Notes under the pieces: model-generated
What the model was told of the DNA's origin: nothing
Seen by the model: only the letters and a program-made list of their open reading frames with translations
Database searches by the model: none
Assembly (NCBI GenBank): GCA_012934845.2
Contig: WNNJ02002049.1
Coordinates: 162,873 to 226,872 of the forward strand
From: Pomphorhynchus laevis
Lineage: Eukaryota; Acanthocephala; Palaeacanthocephala; Echinorhynchida; Pomphorhynchidae
DNA: 64,000 nucleotides
Direction of reading: 5' to 3'
Position numbers and translations under genes: made by a program
Shown here: positions 34,532 to 46,366 of the stretch, one piece after another
Position numbering within the stretch: position 1 is the first letter of the stretch
How the letters are laid out: each line of letters starts with the position of its first letter

Positions 34532-34900
34532 TAAATTTAAACTTTTTGTAAGAAGATCGTAATTTGGCAACATTTGGAAGAGTATCTTTTTTCATGCAAG
34601 TTGGATGAATTTTATTAATATTTCTTATAATAAAGCATACATCAATAAAATATTATTAAAATATTACATTTAGAATATATAAATCAACAAAATATTATTA
34701 AAAATAAATTTAAACTATTAAACGAAAACTTTTTATTGATAATAAACAATATGCTTTGTATTAGAATAATGTACATTAAATAACCAAATTTCATCCAGGA
34801 AATACGTAATTAGTATGTATTTGGCCCCGCTGCTATGTGGGATCGTGCAAAAGAGGGCCGGAACTTAACATAGAAGTTCACCCTGCTATGTACACCTGTG
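34532..34900 (+). repeat. Chimeric repeat: host Ig-exon-like segment joined to Penelope-like tail
   Basis: 34532-34610 resembles 54668-54745 of gene 2's own exon (TTTTTGTAAGAAGATCGTAA against TTTTGAAAGACGGTCGTAA, then TTTGGcAACATxTGGAAGA). It is shared with 55053-55133. It then runs into the end of the Penelope-like coding part and the structured tail, including the GGCCC / GGGCC and CTATGT / ACATAG pairs (34820-34865). It is not an active exon: there is no open frame and no splice signals. Confidence 0.55.
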
Positions 34901-34969
34901 TTCTTCTATTGTTTACTTAATTAATCTTAGGTCGCTATTATTAAACAGTAGCTGAATAGCAAAATATTT

Positions 34970-35330
34970 TAAATACTAAATTTAATAATTAAATTTAATC
35001 AGATGAAATATGTCATCAGCATGTATTTTGCCCCGCTGAAATGTTGGGTCGAGGAATAGTGGCTGAAACCTGATAACTTAGCAGTTCTTTTTGATTATCT
35101 TTAATCCTTATTATGATACATCGTCTGTTAATTGTTAGTCAATTCATAACAATTGACTTTTATTTTAAAATTAAATTTTAAATTTTAACTTGATATAAAT
35201 ATAAATTCTATAAAATCGTATATCATCATTTATGATTTATCTTTATTTTTAATTTATATATAGTAAAAAAACGTTGACTAAGTTATATGATCTGATGTTT
35301 TAGTTTTTACGTAACTTTCAGACCTAATGA
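34970..35330 (+). repeat. Penelope-like 3' tail copy
   Basis: Contains GTCATCAGCATGTATTTTGCC, TCGAGGAATAGTGGCTGAAACC and the distal tail to about GACTAAGTTATATGATCTGA. The first helix is eroded compared with 23017-23080. Confidence 0.55.
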
Positions 35331-36297
35331 AACGGGTAATAGTCTGCACGTTCTATAATGAACATTATTATTTGAAAATGATAAACTATACATATTTTCA
35401 AAAACTATCATCAAATTTTCAAAATATAACTAGCATTCAATTTAACGTTTTATGCCAAATTTGTGCTCGCTAAATTCTAAGAATTCCGCCATGATAATAC
35501 CTGCCTGCTGGCGAGATTGTTCGAGAACGATACTTGCATACTACTTTGTAAAGGATATATATTGTTGCATATTAAATTGTGCTCTCAAATTGAACAATAA
35601 TCGTTTGGTAATACAATAGTGAGCTTTCGGTCATTTGAAAACTGTCTTTAACTGTTAAAATCTATTCCATAAAAAATAAATGTTCAACCTGTGACTTTCA
35701 GCTTTAATGAATTATTGGAAATCTGAAGTGCTTTAGTTATTTTATGTAATTGTTTGTATATTTTACTTTAATATATTTATATTTTTGTTATTTATATTTC
35801 ATACTATGTTTGATATGTTATAATATAATTTTGCAATTTAGTAATTTAATAATTTTGATATAATTCAATTTATTATTTTTGAGCAGAACCAATAAAACAC
35901 TAATTTATTTTTATATTTTCATAGTTGAATTTTGTAGCAATATTTTGAACTGTAAAACGTAAAAGATCATCAATCTGAAATAAATAATGACAGTATTTAT
36001 TATAATCTTTTTATATATGCCTTGTGATCATATAGCATATTAGATACCTAATATAATATTTTATATATTATATAATATTTAAAATATAATAATATGTAGC
36101 GTGAAATCTGAATAATATCGAAATCTCAACAAAATTATTGTATATGCATATTGTGAAGCTAATTGGCTAATTTTATAATAATTTAAATATTTTTCTTATA
36201 ATATTAATATGATATTATTTATCAGTCAATTCGTAAAAATTTCTTTTTATTTTAAATTCTTACTTTATATAAATGATATAAAATCTGAAATAATTAT

Positions 36298-37745
36298 TTA
36301 TTCTTCTTTTGCTGTTAATCCCGAATGGAAGCTGGGTCGGCTCTCGATGTACGCATCCGCTATTCCGCACGGTTGTAGGCCAGCTCCGGATGCATTTGAT
36401 CAGCTTGTAAATTTTGTGAAGTCTGTCGATTCGTCGCTGCTTTAGTTGTCCTTTCGGAAGTTTATTATCTACTCGGATACTCAGACCTGCTTTCGCCATT
36501 GAGTTTTCAGTTGCACGCAAAGTGTGGCCGAGCCATCGAAGACGGGCTTCTCGCATTCTTTCCTGGATTGGCGCAACACCGTACCGCTGTCGGATCTCGT
36601 CGTTGCACACATGGTCGAGGCTACTTACTCCACTCGTCCATCTCAGCATCTTAGTATCCATGACAGAGATGCGATATTTGACGTTCTTCGTAATTTGCCA
36701 GCACTCGGCACCAAATAAAGCCGCAAAACGTATCACTTTTTGATCTATTCGGGATTTAATATATTTTGGTCGATAAATATATATATATCATTTTCGATAT
36801 ATTTTTCGCACAGAACATCAGTCGTTGCACGCCAATTGGCCCATTCAACATTGATTGTCGCATTCACTTCAGTAGTAAGGGAACTATCAGCCGAGAGTAT
36901 CGATCCGAGATATTTAAAGTTTTCTGTCCGAATCAGGTTTGTTCCATTTATACTTATTGTGCCAGTTTCATTCTGATAAGTTGTCAGATACTACGTCTTT
37001 TGGGAGTTCAGACGCATGCCATGCTGGGCTAAATGGGCATTCCCTAACTTTACTTGATTGCGAGATCCGTATTGCCATTTGATGTCAATAGAACATAAAC
37101 AGCGTAAAGTATGATGTGTAATGCCTGACGCCGTACCTCACTAGTTATTGAATTCATGGTGAGAATGAGCAGAATTGAAGAAAGGGCACTCCCTTGATGA
37201 ACTTCGACGAATACTCTAATCAGCTTAGACACTCCGGCTGGACTTAGTACTTTACTTTTCAAGAAGTAAAGTGCGAAGTTAGAAGTAAAGTACAAAGTAG
37301 TGTCCAGCTTCTTTTAGAGAAGCTGGATGCATCTAACTAATCTTTCTGGAACATGATGTGGACTTAGAGAATACCTAATGAGTTCACGTAGCACACGATC
37401 ATAAGAATTTTCCAAATCAAGAAATGCGACATGAAAGGGTTTGTCTTTTTAACGATGTTTCTCCAGAAAAAGCCGCGCAACGTGCATGACATCAGTAGTT
37501 CCACATTCTTTAATGAAAGCGACCTGGTTGATGTTAATATTCGCGACATTACGTACCAGCCTATAAAGAATGAGCACGAAGATCTTTAAGATGTAAGATA
37601 GTAGTCTGATCGGGCGATAATTGCAGCATTCGGCTGGACTATCCCTTCTTTTCTAGATCGGTATTGTCATACTATTCTCCAGTCCATTGCTATTTTATCC
37701 TCTTCGACGATTTGATTGAAGAAATTTGTGATCCAGGAAACAGGG
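36298..37745 (-). mobile_element. RTE-clade LINE, decayed
   Basis: Minus-strand frames give RT and C-terminal RTE motifs: a KKTNPFMSHFLIWK region equivalent to KPVHIAFLDLEKAFDR, then FVEVHQGSALSSILLILTMN, then HIILYAVYVLLTS in place of LLYADDVLL. The end of the ORF is TKMLRWTSGVSSLDHVCNDE and RLRWLGHTLRATENS. It has several stops and frameshifts and no endonuclease. The element sits inside a copy of the Penelope-like tail, whose halves are at 36200-36297 and 37746-37845, so it is younger than that copy. This block is clearly less A+T-rich than its surroundings. Confidence 0.8.
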
Positions 37746-37845
37746 TTCCAACAATAAATAATAAATTTTATTTATTATTTATCATTTTTGTATTTATAGA
37801 TAAGGATAAAATACGTAAACTCAGTTATCTGATCTGATTTATAAT
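37746..37845 (+). repeat. Distal half of a Penelope-like tail split by the RTE LINE
   Basis: Contains the ATTTATTATTTATC stretch and ends TACGTAAACTCAGTTATCTGA. Its proximal half is at about 36200-36297 (CAGTCAATTCGTAAAAATT). Together they show insertion of the LINE into an existing repeat. Confidence 0.55.
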
Positions 37846-37874
37846 AATTAAAATATTAAACATAATATTAATAT

Positions 37875-38115
37875 TATATTATTACATGATCAGATAGGCT
37901 AACTGAGTCTACGTTTTTATACTATAAAGAAATTAAAAGTAAAGATAAATAATTATAAATAAAAAATAATTATATAAGCGTTTACACAATTTATATTTAT
38001 ATAATGATAAAATTTATTATTAAAATAAAATAAAAATTAATTTTAATGAATTTATTAATAAATAACATACGATGTATTCGAATAAAGAGTAGATGCCATC
38101 AGAAGAACAGTTATA
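37875..38115 (-). repeat. Penelope-like 3' tail copy, inverted
   Basis: Starts GATCAGATAGGCTAACTGAG on the plus strand, the complement of the common tail end. It runs through the tail to the complement of the GATGGCATCT block near 38090. The structured GGCCCC region is not included. Confidence 0.55.
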
Positions 38116-38299
38116 ATATTACATAGTATTATAAATTTTTCTAAATTAATAACTTATAATTAATTTATTATTAATTAAATAAATCAATAAAAATTTTATT
38201 TTTTAATGAGCAAATATTTATTAAATAGATTTACATTTGGAGTTCCCGCAAATGGGCTTTAACACAAAACGTATACAATATATTATGATAGGTCAAGTT

Positions 38300-38640
38300 A
38301 GTTAAAGGTTACAATATTAAGATTGTAGTTAATTGTTAATGAATTTGTCTGACCGAAGACCGACGTAACGCTAGGGACGAGCATCTTGCGAGGGCGAAAG
38401 AAACGTCCGCTCGCAGTAAAGTTACACACTCGCTTATGTCGATTTATGCTTTCGGGCTTGCTTGCGATGATCGTCAACATATTTTTGGCAGATGGGCTTA
38501 TGCTTCCTACAATAGGGAAAGTGAGATGAATTAATCCGGCGCATTCAAGTTTTGTAACTCTCCCTAAGTATTTGCTCCGTATCCTGTTTTCATGATAGGT
38601 ATGTGAACTTTGCATATTCAAAGCATAAGACTGAGCAACT
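38300..38640 (-). other. Unexplained open, G+C-richer block
   Basis: 107 codons are open on the minus strand at 38298-38621 (includes YLGRVTKLECAGLIHLTFPI and RFFRPRKMLVPSVTS). Base composition is far from the surrounding intron. I do not recognise the peptide. It may be part of a transposon or a decayed host sequence. No splice signals or start context stand out. Confidence 0.3.
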
Positions 38641-38957
38641 GGATTGAAAACACAATCAATAAAAATATAAATTTACTTAAACAATCGTCATTTCTGCTGC
38701 AGAATTTAATGACCCAATAGGAAGGGGCTATAATAAAACTAAAAACAAAAAGATGTTTTGTAGTAAATACCAAATCACGAAATACTACAATTCTAGCGAT
38801 TGATATTTCGACGTACAGAAAAGTCGTCAGTTATATCTTCACGTAGATGAATCACAAAAATAACGAAAAGACCAATCGCTAAGATGGTTTGTTTTTATTG
38901 ATTTCATGTCGACTACAATAAATTATTAAAGAAGCCATATTTGATTTTAAATAATTG

Positions 38958-39166
38958 GAATAGTAATTTTCAGCTTTTGTGTGTAATAATTCATACATAG
39001 TCAGAGTTTTAGAAAAAGCCGCGCAGCGTGCATGACCTCAGTGGTTCCACATTCTTTAATGAAAGCGACCTGGCTGATGTTAGTAAAAGTAGTAATTTTG
39101 AGATAGTTGAAATAGTAATTTTCAGCTATTGTGTGTAATAATTCATACATGGTCAGAGTTTCAGAA
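38958..39166. repeat. RTE fragment flanked by about 57-bp direct repeats
   Basis: About 70 bp at 39014-39085 match 37480-37535 of the RTE LINE (AAAGCCGCGCAGCGTGCATG). They are bracketed by two near-identical copies (38958-39013 and 39108-39166, both containing TGTGTGTAATAATTCATACA). Most of the 38640-41568 remainder is A+T-rich, with the repeats listed separately. Confidence 0.6.
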
Positions 39167-39924
39167 TGTTTTTAATTTTTCCATCTTCGCCGATATATTT
39201 ATTTACCTATGATTATAAATAAACTTACGTTCTTCTTTTTAAAATTACTCTTATTTTCGACTGACTATTGTGAGTCACACTTTAATAACTAAAATTATCT
39301 TATGTTTGTTTTCAAAATGTCAACTAATGCCGTTCTATTTTCAAATGCTAATCTCTAAGATTTTCTTAATTTTGCATATTATACATGCAAAAGTTGAAAT
39401 ATTTAAATCAGCAGCGAGTATTTGCCAAGTTTAAAGGCTACTGAATATAATAATTTAACAAAAATGTAAGCCACGAAAAAAAATATGTTCTCTAATTAAA
39501 TTAATTAGTCTGCTTTAAATATAAACTCAAGCTTATATTCTGAATTATAAATTATTGAAATACAAATTTTTGCAAACTTTTGCAGGTGCCTTATTGATAT
39601 AGGCAGTATCAACATAAATGTATTTAAAAAATTATCAGAAATTTCTGTATTATCAGAAATTTTTCGAAAGATACTAACAAAAGTTGGTCAAATATCAACA
39701 ATAATTATTGTTGATAATTATCTTCTTTTCTTTGATCCAGCTCCAATAATTATTTACTATATTTATAGTTGATATTCTACTATTAAATATTTCCACATAT
39801 TTTACTTTTAAATATTCGAAATAAATAGTTCATCATAAATACTTTATTTATAAATAAATACCTATTTAATAATTAGTCGACATTTTAATATTAAATATCA
39901 GTAATACAATCTTTAATATCTTAA

Positions 39925-40450
39925 ATATATAATCCTTATTCTGATACATTGTCTATTATTTATTAGTCACTTCATAAAAGTATATTTGTATTTTAAATTC
40001 CAATTTTAAATTTTGACTAAATTTTTATTTTAATTTTTAATTTCAATTCGTAAAAATTATCTTTTATTTTAAATTTCAATTTTAAATTTTAAGTTTATGA
40101 TTGTTTAATTATTAATTATTTAATTTTTATTTATCATTATTTTTAATTTGTAAATAATTTAATATACGTAGACTCAGTTATCTGATCTAATTGATTACTA
40201 AAATTGATTACATGTTATTATATAACATTTTATATAACAATTCTTTATTATAATTATTATAATTTAATTTTTTAATTTTTATTTATCATTATTTTTAATT
40301 TATAAATTGATAGCATGTAATTGATTACATGTTATTATATAACATCTTATATAACAATTATTTGTTATAATTATTATTTAATTATTTAATTTTTATTATT
40401 ATTTTTGATTTATAAATAATTTAATATACGTAGACTCAGTTACCTGATTT
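39925..40450 (+). repeat. Penelope-like 3' tail, with distal end triplicated
   Basis: 39925-40200 is a tail copy ending ACGTAGACTCAGTTATCTGA. The distal A+T-rich segment is then repeated (about 40255-40330 and 40330-40450), the last ending ACGTAGACTCAGTTACCTGA. 39715-39757 just upstream is half of the foldback element seen at 50887-51032 (TTCTTTGATCCAGCTCCAAT). Confidence 0.5.
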
Positions 40451-41568
40451 GATTTATAAATATTTCATATTTTTACAACAATACTTTGTATCAAATCCTA
40501 GTTTGAAAATAATAGATAATCAAGTCCCTAGGTCAGGTTCTACTTATTGAGCTTTATCATTAGGGCCATTTAAATCACTTCAGCATTAACATGTGATGAT
40601 TTTATTCACTACTTTTAATTTGTATTTTCGCTAGATTATCACTCTAATGCGATTCTAATTATATAAATTTCAATTTCATAATCAACATAACATCAACATT
40701 AGCCAAATTGTAAAATGAAGATTAACTATTTCCAAATATTCAGCTCCAGAATATTTGGAAATATCAGAATATTCAGATAGACTAGCGTGGAAGGAGCATA
40801 AAGTTTACTGCATTTAATTAATTATTTTACTAAATTATCCGTTAAAATTGGTTAATTTTCCAAAATTTGCCAATACATTTAGATATATTTAGCAAATATT
40901 TCTAGCATGAAAATATTTGCTAAATATAAATCCCTAGTGAAAATTGCATTAAACAAAGTCAAAATCGTGTTGCTGATCGAAACATTTTTTAAAAAAGATT
41001 TTGATCTTCAGTTGATTTTAGCATTGATGCTTAAATATGAAATATTTTTAATATATTTTTAGTAAAATATCAGAATATATATTGATAATAATCGCCATTA
41101 TTTTAAATTATATCAAAATTCCTCGTTATTAATTTGAAAAAATCAAAATTTCTAGTTATTTAATATACATTGAAAAATCAAAAGCTTCCAATTTGAAAAA
41201 CTTTCATAATTTTAAATAAATAAAATTTTTAATAATTCAAAAATTGTAATTGAGTATTTTTACGTAGAAAAATCTTGTTTTTGATTTAAGCATATAATTT
41301 ATACTTTTTTAATTTTAAATTTTTTCTTTTTTAAGTTATAAAGATGTCTAAAAATGAACTATATATGTATTTTGTATATGCATTATTTGTGTGCCAATGC
41401 GCAAAAAATGTTGTATGAAGTAACTGCTTATAATATGCAGCTTAAGTATGTGTATTCATTATATATTTTTAATGAAAGTAACTGCTTTAATTACAACTAT
41501 TTTAAGCCAACCTAGTAGATATACCATTTAGCAAATAGTACCCTGAAATTAATACATTTTTGTTTTAG

Positions 41569-42351
41569 TTATCACTATTGCGGGCACCGAATATTCTACA
41601 GGAATCCAATAGAATCAAATTCGATTATAACCTTAATAATTCTACTGTCACAATTACTATAAATTCATGCTCTCCAATCGATAGTGGAGTCTATACTATT
41701 CTGGCTAAAAATGAAAATGGCATCGCGAATACATTTGCGGAGCTGCGTGTATTGTCGACAGACAGAGAGCATTTGCTCGAAAAGGCCAATATTAAGGCTT
41801 TAGGATCGAAATGTATTGAAGGTAAAGAAGGGGATGATATCCAGGTAGGATTTTCAATAAGTGGAAAACCATTACCTACTATAGCGGTCAAATTTAACAA
41901 AATGGAAGTATCTGCATCCTCAAGATTTTCTGTGACGACTAATTTCTTTGAGAAAACTGTGTTTGTTATAATTAAAAATGTTCATAATTCCGACGCCGGT
42001 GAATACGAAGTCGAAGCTTATCAAAACAGTTCACCTGTTTCATCGTCCAAGTTTATTCTCAAAGTTTCGAAAGATGAGGCAATATCTACGGACTACAGAG
42101 TTAATCCAAATAAACTAGATCATTTAGTAAAGCAGAAAAAGAGTGATGATATTTCTGCTGGAGTTGACCAAACTTCATTTTCCACGGATTTATCAAAGTT
42201 TGAAATGCTTGAACGCCACAAAACGGAAGTCTCAGAAATAATTGATGATATTGAACCCATTTGCTTTGAAACAAACCTAAGACCGGTGATAGCTATTGAA
42301 GGTCGGCATGCGGTTCTCAAAGTCACATTAAAAGGAAAATCATTCCCTGAG
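41569..42351 (+). CDS. Gene 2 exon: rest of Ig3, complete Ig4, linkers, first half of Ig5
   Basis: Acceptor TGTTTTAG ends at 41568 and donor GTAAGC starts at 42352, phase 0 at both ends. It opens LSLLRAPNILQ where neighbours have xxWxKxxxxL, so the core Trp is replaced by Leu (TTG). The rest of Ig3 is normal (SPIDSGVYTILAKNENG). Ig4 (from about 41805) is complete inside the exon without an intron and also lacks the Trp (TIAVKFNK). The linker has GVDQTSFSTDLSKFEMLE. Ig5 starts ICFETNLRPVIAIEGRHAVL. Confidence 0.88.
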
Positions 42352-43195
42352 GTAAGCTTTAAACTTTTACCATATAAATTATATGCTTTACAGTTTAATA
42401 ATTATTATTAAAATAATTATTAATTTGTTAGTTTTAAATAAAATTTTTAAATAATTTAATTTTTTAATAAAAAAATTAATTTTTAAAATTAAAAAATTAA
42501 TGTAAGTATTTTCTTAATATTTCATATTTACGTTTAGTAGATTTTTTTAAATATCAATACATAGCCATGATTTAAATTGTCTTACAATTTCAAAAATTAT
42601 ATTAAATTTAAAAAAAATATTTTTAATTTTTAACTTAAAAAATTAATAAAACTATAAAAATTAAACCAAATTTAAGTTCTTATTTTAAGTCTATCAAGTA
42701 GATTTTTCTATTTTATTTCCTCGGAATATTACAATTAAAGTCGAATTTATTACTAAAAATTAATATTATATTAATCTCTTAAATTTATCCACTGAAATGA
42801 TTATTTTCATTTAATTCACGTCAATTTACGCTATTTAATACAAAAGTAACGAAGTAGAATAATAGAAACTTTATAAAACAACAGTTGCTTATTTTATATT
42901 AAAAAATCACATTGGCTTCTACGAACTGGTTCTGATAAGATATCTTACCGCAATACGAACGTTACGTTATCGCCAATAGCGACTTTTTATGTGGTAAGCT
43001 TTTTCGCAGAAGTACTAAGTGTCAGTTCAAAATATAAATATTTTATGGAATATCAAATATTGAATATAAAAGATACAATAAGTATTCTCGAAAGCGATTA
43101 TATTATTTTTAAATTCAAATTTTGCTTTGAAAAATTGTATTTGTCTTGTGACATAATTTTATTAAAAACAAAATTCCAATTTTCAGTTCAGTTGT

Positions 43196-43198
<3 letters not shown>

Positions 43199-43240
<42 letters not shown>

Positions 43241-43352
43241 TAATTACTGATTTTGAGATATTAAATATTAAAGTTTTACTAAAAATTAGTCAAATTTTCG
43301 ACGATTTAGTCAAATTTTCGAAGATAGCTGACTGTATTCCGAAGTTACTAGG
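43199..43352 (+). repeat. (AT)n plus truncated foldback unit, left of the Penelope-like element
   Basis: About 19 AT units (43199-43238) are followed by a truncated copy of the unit found whole at 44561-44735 and 44786-44961. It ends at TTCCGAAGTTACTAG, where the Penelope-like sequence begins. Confidence 0.7.
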
Positions 43353-44511
43353 ATAAGATGGAGCTACTGGGGTCCCCATCGCTGTACATTTTACCTGTCT
43401 ATATAATGAACCGTTGAACTCGAAGATGTTGTTTTCCAATATGGTCATTGTTCCTTCTCTTACAAAGTTTATCTTATTCTTCTCCCAGCCGGCACCTTCC
43501 ATTATTGTAACTAATGATTCTATACCATCAGTGTGCGCGATTGAGGTATAAAGGGACGCTACGTCCGTTGTTGCGAATACGTGATTACCACAATTAGTTC
43601 TTCGCACGGAGTCCAGCTGTTCTAGAAAGTGGTCGATACTGTGTAAATGAGAAGGCACTCGTTTTAGTAACGGTTTTAATAATGAGTCTATATATTTGCT
43701 TAATTGCTCAGTTGCCGTTCCGCATGCACTGACTATTAGTGCCGCCTGGCTGGTTGGTTCATATACATCACTGTTTAATTGTATCATGGCTTCTTCGACG
43801 TATGCTTGAGTATCCCATATTACAACTTCACCACCTTTATCACTGAGCTTGATTGTAATGTCCGACATGTTTCGGATCTCTTTGATCGCGCCATACAATT
43901 CTTTACTAATATTTTGAGCACCGGTATTGTACATTGTTTTGAAACGTACATCTCAAGCATTTTCTTTCCTACTTCGGATGATGCTGCATTATTCGGAGGG
44001 TCGGAGTTCAACGCTTTTTCCCGAATTCCTTTCGTGAGTTCATCCCGATCAAATTCATGAGGAGTGAGAGCAAAATTTAAGCCTCGTGACAGTAAACTCA
44101 ATTGTGTTTCGGTAAGTTCACGAGTTGATAGATTCGTTACGTTGTGAATCTGCGCCTTCTCGGACTGTCCTCGTATGGATCTTTTGTACGAAACATGGCG
44201 CTTATTCTACTGTCATTCTTATAGTCGTAGTTCAGCGGTGGTAACCGATCTGCCGTATATCTTGGACAGCTTGCGCAATTTACAGCGCAGAAGTTTCTCC
44301 AAAAGTGGTTCGTCAGGTTGACTGGAACAGTGTGTAGCTGCAATATCGCTATAATAGTTTAGCAACTGTCTTACAAGCTCAGTTTCAGCCCTTCGAAGAA
44401 TGATACATTCTGTATATTTAATCGGCGATAATCGCTGTTTTAGTCGTATTTTCCGCTGTTTTATAATCGCTGTTTTAAGTGTAATATTGTTGTTAAGACA
44501 AAATGCCGAGT

Positions 44512-44512
<1 letters not shown>
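43353..44512 (-). mobile_element. Penelope-like retroelement, conventional lineage, 3'-truncated
   Basis: Minus-strand pieces in order: an N-terminal region (CKLRKLSKIYGRSVTTAELR), then NLSTRELTETQLSLLSRGLN, then LSDKGGEVVIWDTQAYVEEA, then ATTDVASLYTSIAHTDGIES (the catalytic Asp motif) and CTAMGTPVAPSY. These are diagnostic of Penelope/Poseidon-type RTs. The YxDD half and any GIY-YIG endonuclease are missing. The copy is broken into a few frames and is a fossil. Composition is much richer in G+C than the host intron and unlike the A+T-rich Penelope-like lineage elsewhere here. Confidence 0.78.
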
Positions 44513-44514
<2 letters not shown>

Positions 44515-44562
<48 letters not shown>

Positions 44563-44961
44563 TAATTACTGATTTAGAGATATTGAATATCAAAGTTTTT
44601 CTAAAAATTAGTCAAATTTTCGACGATAGCTGACTGTATTCCGAAGTTACTAGCAACTTACTGAAATCACTTTTATTTTTGATCCTAATGTAGTAGCAGT
44701 TAGCTATCGAAAACTTGACTAATTTTAAATAAGCATATATGTGCATATATATAACATATATGTAACATATATGTGCATATATATATCTTAATTACTGATT
44801 TAGAGATATTGAATATTAAAGTTTTTCTAAAAATTAGTCAAATTTTCGACGATAGCTGACTGTATTCCGAAGTTACTAGCAACTTACTGAAATCACTTTT
44901 ATTTTTGATCCTAATGTAGTAGCAGTTAGCTATCGAAAACTTGACTAATTTTAAATAAGCA
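44515..44961 (+). repeat. (AT)n plus two tandem foldback units
   Basis: An AT run at 44515-44560 is followed by near-identical units 44561-44735 and 44786-44961, joined by a TATATGTGCATATA-type spacer. Each unit has about 30-bp imperfect inverted arms (AAAATTAGTCAAATTTTCGA and its near complement TCGAAAACTTGACTAATTTT). This makes it a MITE-like palindrome that always follows an AT run. Confidence 0.75.
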
Positions 44962-45139
44962 CTTTATTTCACATTCTTTCATTATAAATAAATAATTTTA
45001 CGTTCAACACTCATATTACCTATTTATGCTATAAAGGAAAATATGCACGTTACGTGAAAGGCAATAGCGAGTTTATACGAGGAAATAGATTGTTTATATA
45101 TAATATATGATATAATATATATCATATATTATATATAAT

Positions 45140-45290
45140 GGTTGGTTTCAGCAACAAGGTCTGCCTAGTGTTTAAGGATGGTCCGCACAGCAATTCGATC
45201 TGGTAAAGAGCGAAAGCTACAGTCAATTAAGCAAAGTGTTGGAAACGTCTTCATTCACAATGTCACACAGGCAACTGAAACGATCAGTGA
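45140..45290 (+). other. Unexplained coding-like block
   Basis: Open plus-strand stretch from 45178 (MVRTAIRSGKERKLQSIKQS) in locally G+C-richer sequence, with a GTGAGT at 45287. It does not fit between gene 2 exons, which already join in frame across this intron (42352-45877), and is not Ig-like. Probably transposon- or pseudogene-derived; unrecognised. Confidence 0.25.
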
Positions 45291-45877
45291 GTACTTCATT
45301 TTAGTGATGAGTGTTGCCGGGTACTCATTATTTCGATTCATAAGTAATGATAGTAAATTTGTTATTTAAGTATACTTTTAGGGCACTTCAAAGTACTTTT
45401 ATACTTTTAAACTTTATCTCATAAAATATTTAAGTCACTTCGTAATGGTATTTACAACCCTGCTATTTATTTGTGGTATTCGTTATTAATTATTAACAAT
45501 TAAAGATAATTGTTAATTTTTCATATAATTGTAAATTATTATATAAAAATGGTACGGGATGCTAGATTGTTACAAAATGGTCATATTCAGTACTCTATTT
45601 TGGATAACTCCAAATATATAGTTCTCCATTTATATCTTAAAATTGTTAATTTTTAGATATAATTGTAAATTTGAAAATTTTTGATAGCAAACAGTCACCA
45701 ATAATATCCTTACATTAATACAATATTTAAATTAATATTTTTGATATTTAATATTTATATTTTCATTTAATATCATTAAATGTAATTAAAATTTTAATAC
45801 TTATTTATTGATACTTGAAAAAATTTCCATTTTACAAATAGATTAGATTTTCTATATAAACATGATGTCATTTTAAG

Positions 45878-46366
45878 GCTACTTGGTTTAAAGATGGCGT
45901 TGCTGTCGAGTTATCAAGCAGAGTTTATATACATACCGATTTTTCAGAAAAATTGATTGCCTTGGTTTTAAAATCTTTACGATTAAGTGACCAAGGAGTA
46001 TATAAAGTTGTACTTAGAAACAACAAGGGCGAAGTATCTCAAAAGGCCAAGTTAACAGTAAAGCAAGACGCCAAAGCAGTAGTAGATAACACCTCATATA
46101 TTGACTATAGTCTGGTCAAAGCTCTTGAACATCATCCGAAAGAGGAAGATGAAATAATATCTGGAGTCGACAGTCAAGCTTTCATCAATCCAGAAAAATT
46201 TAAATATCTTACCGAAGGAACTATTTATAAACTCGATTTTCGTGAAGATACACGTGATCACTGCAATCCGCAAATTTTGCAACCATTAAAGCAAAGCGTT
46301 ACTGTTAACGAAACAGAAGACATCTTTCTGGATTGCATTGTAAGCCTAGCTCATCCAATTCCAAAG
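45878..46366 (+). CDS. Gene 2 cassette exon: second half of Ig5, linker, first half of Ig6
   Basis: Acceptor TTTTAAG and donor GTAATT, phase 0 at both ends. It opens ATWFKDGVAVELSSRV with Trp as third codon, then SLRLSDQGVYKVVLRNNKGE. The linker holds two motif copies, VDNTSYIDYSLVKALE and VDSQAFINPEKFKYLT. Ig6 begins PQILQPLKQSVTVNETEDIF and is cut after HPIPK. Confidence 0.9.

Noticed and set aside
36209-37032. Several overlapping plus-strand ORFs
   Set aside because: They are shadows of the minus-strand RTE LINE, where RT and C-terminal motifs are clear.
45178-45369. A candidate extra exon of gene 2
   Set aside because: Ig5 joins in frame from 42351 to 45878 without it, it is not Ig-like, and its acceptor and phase do not fit. 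Kept only as an unexplained block.
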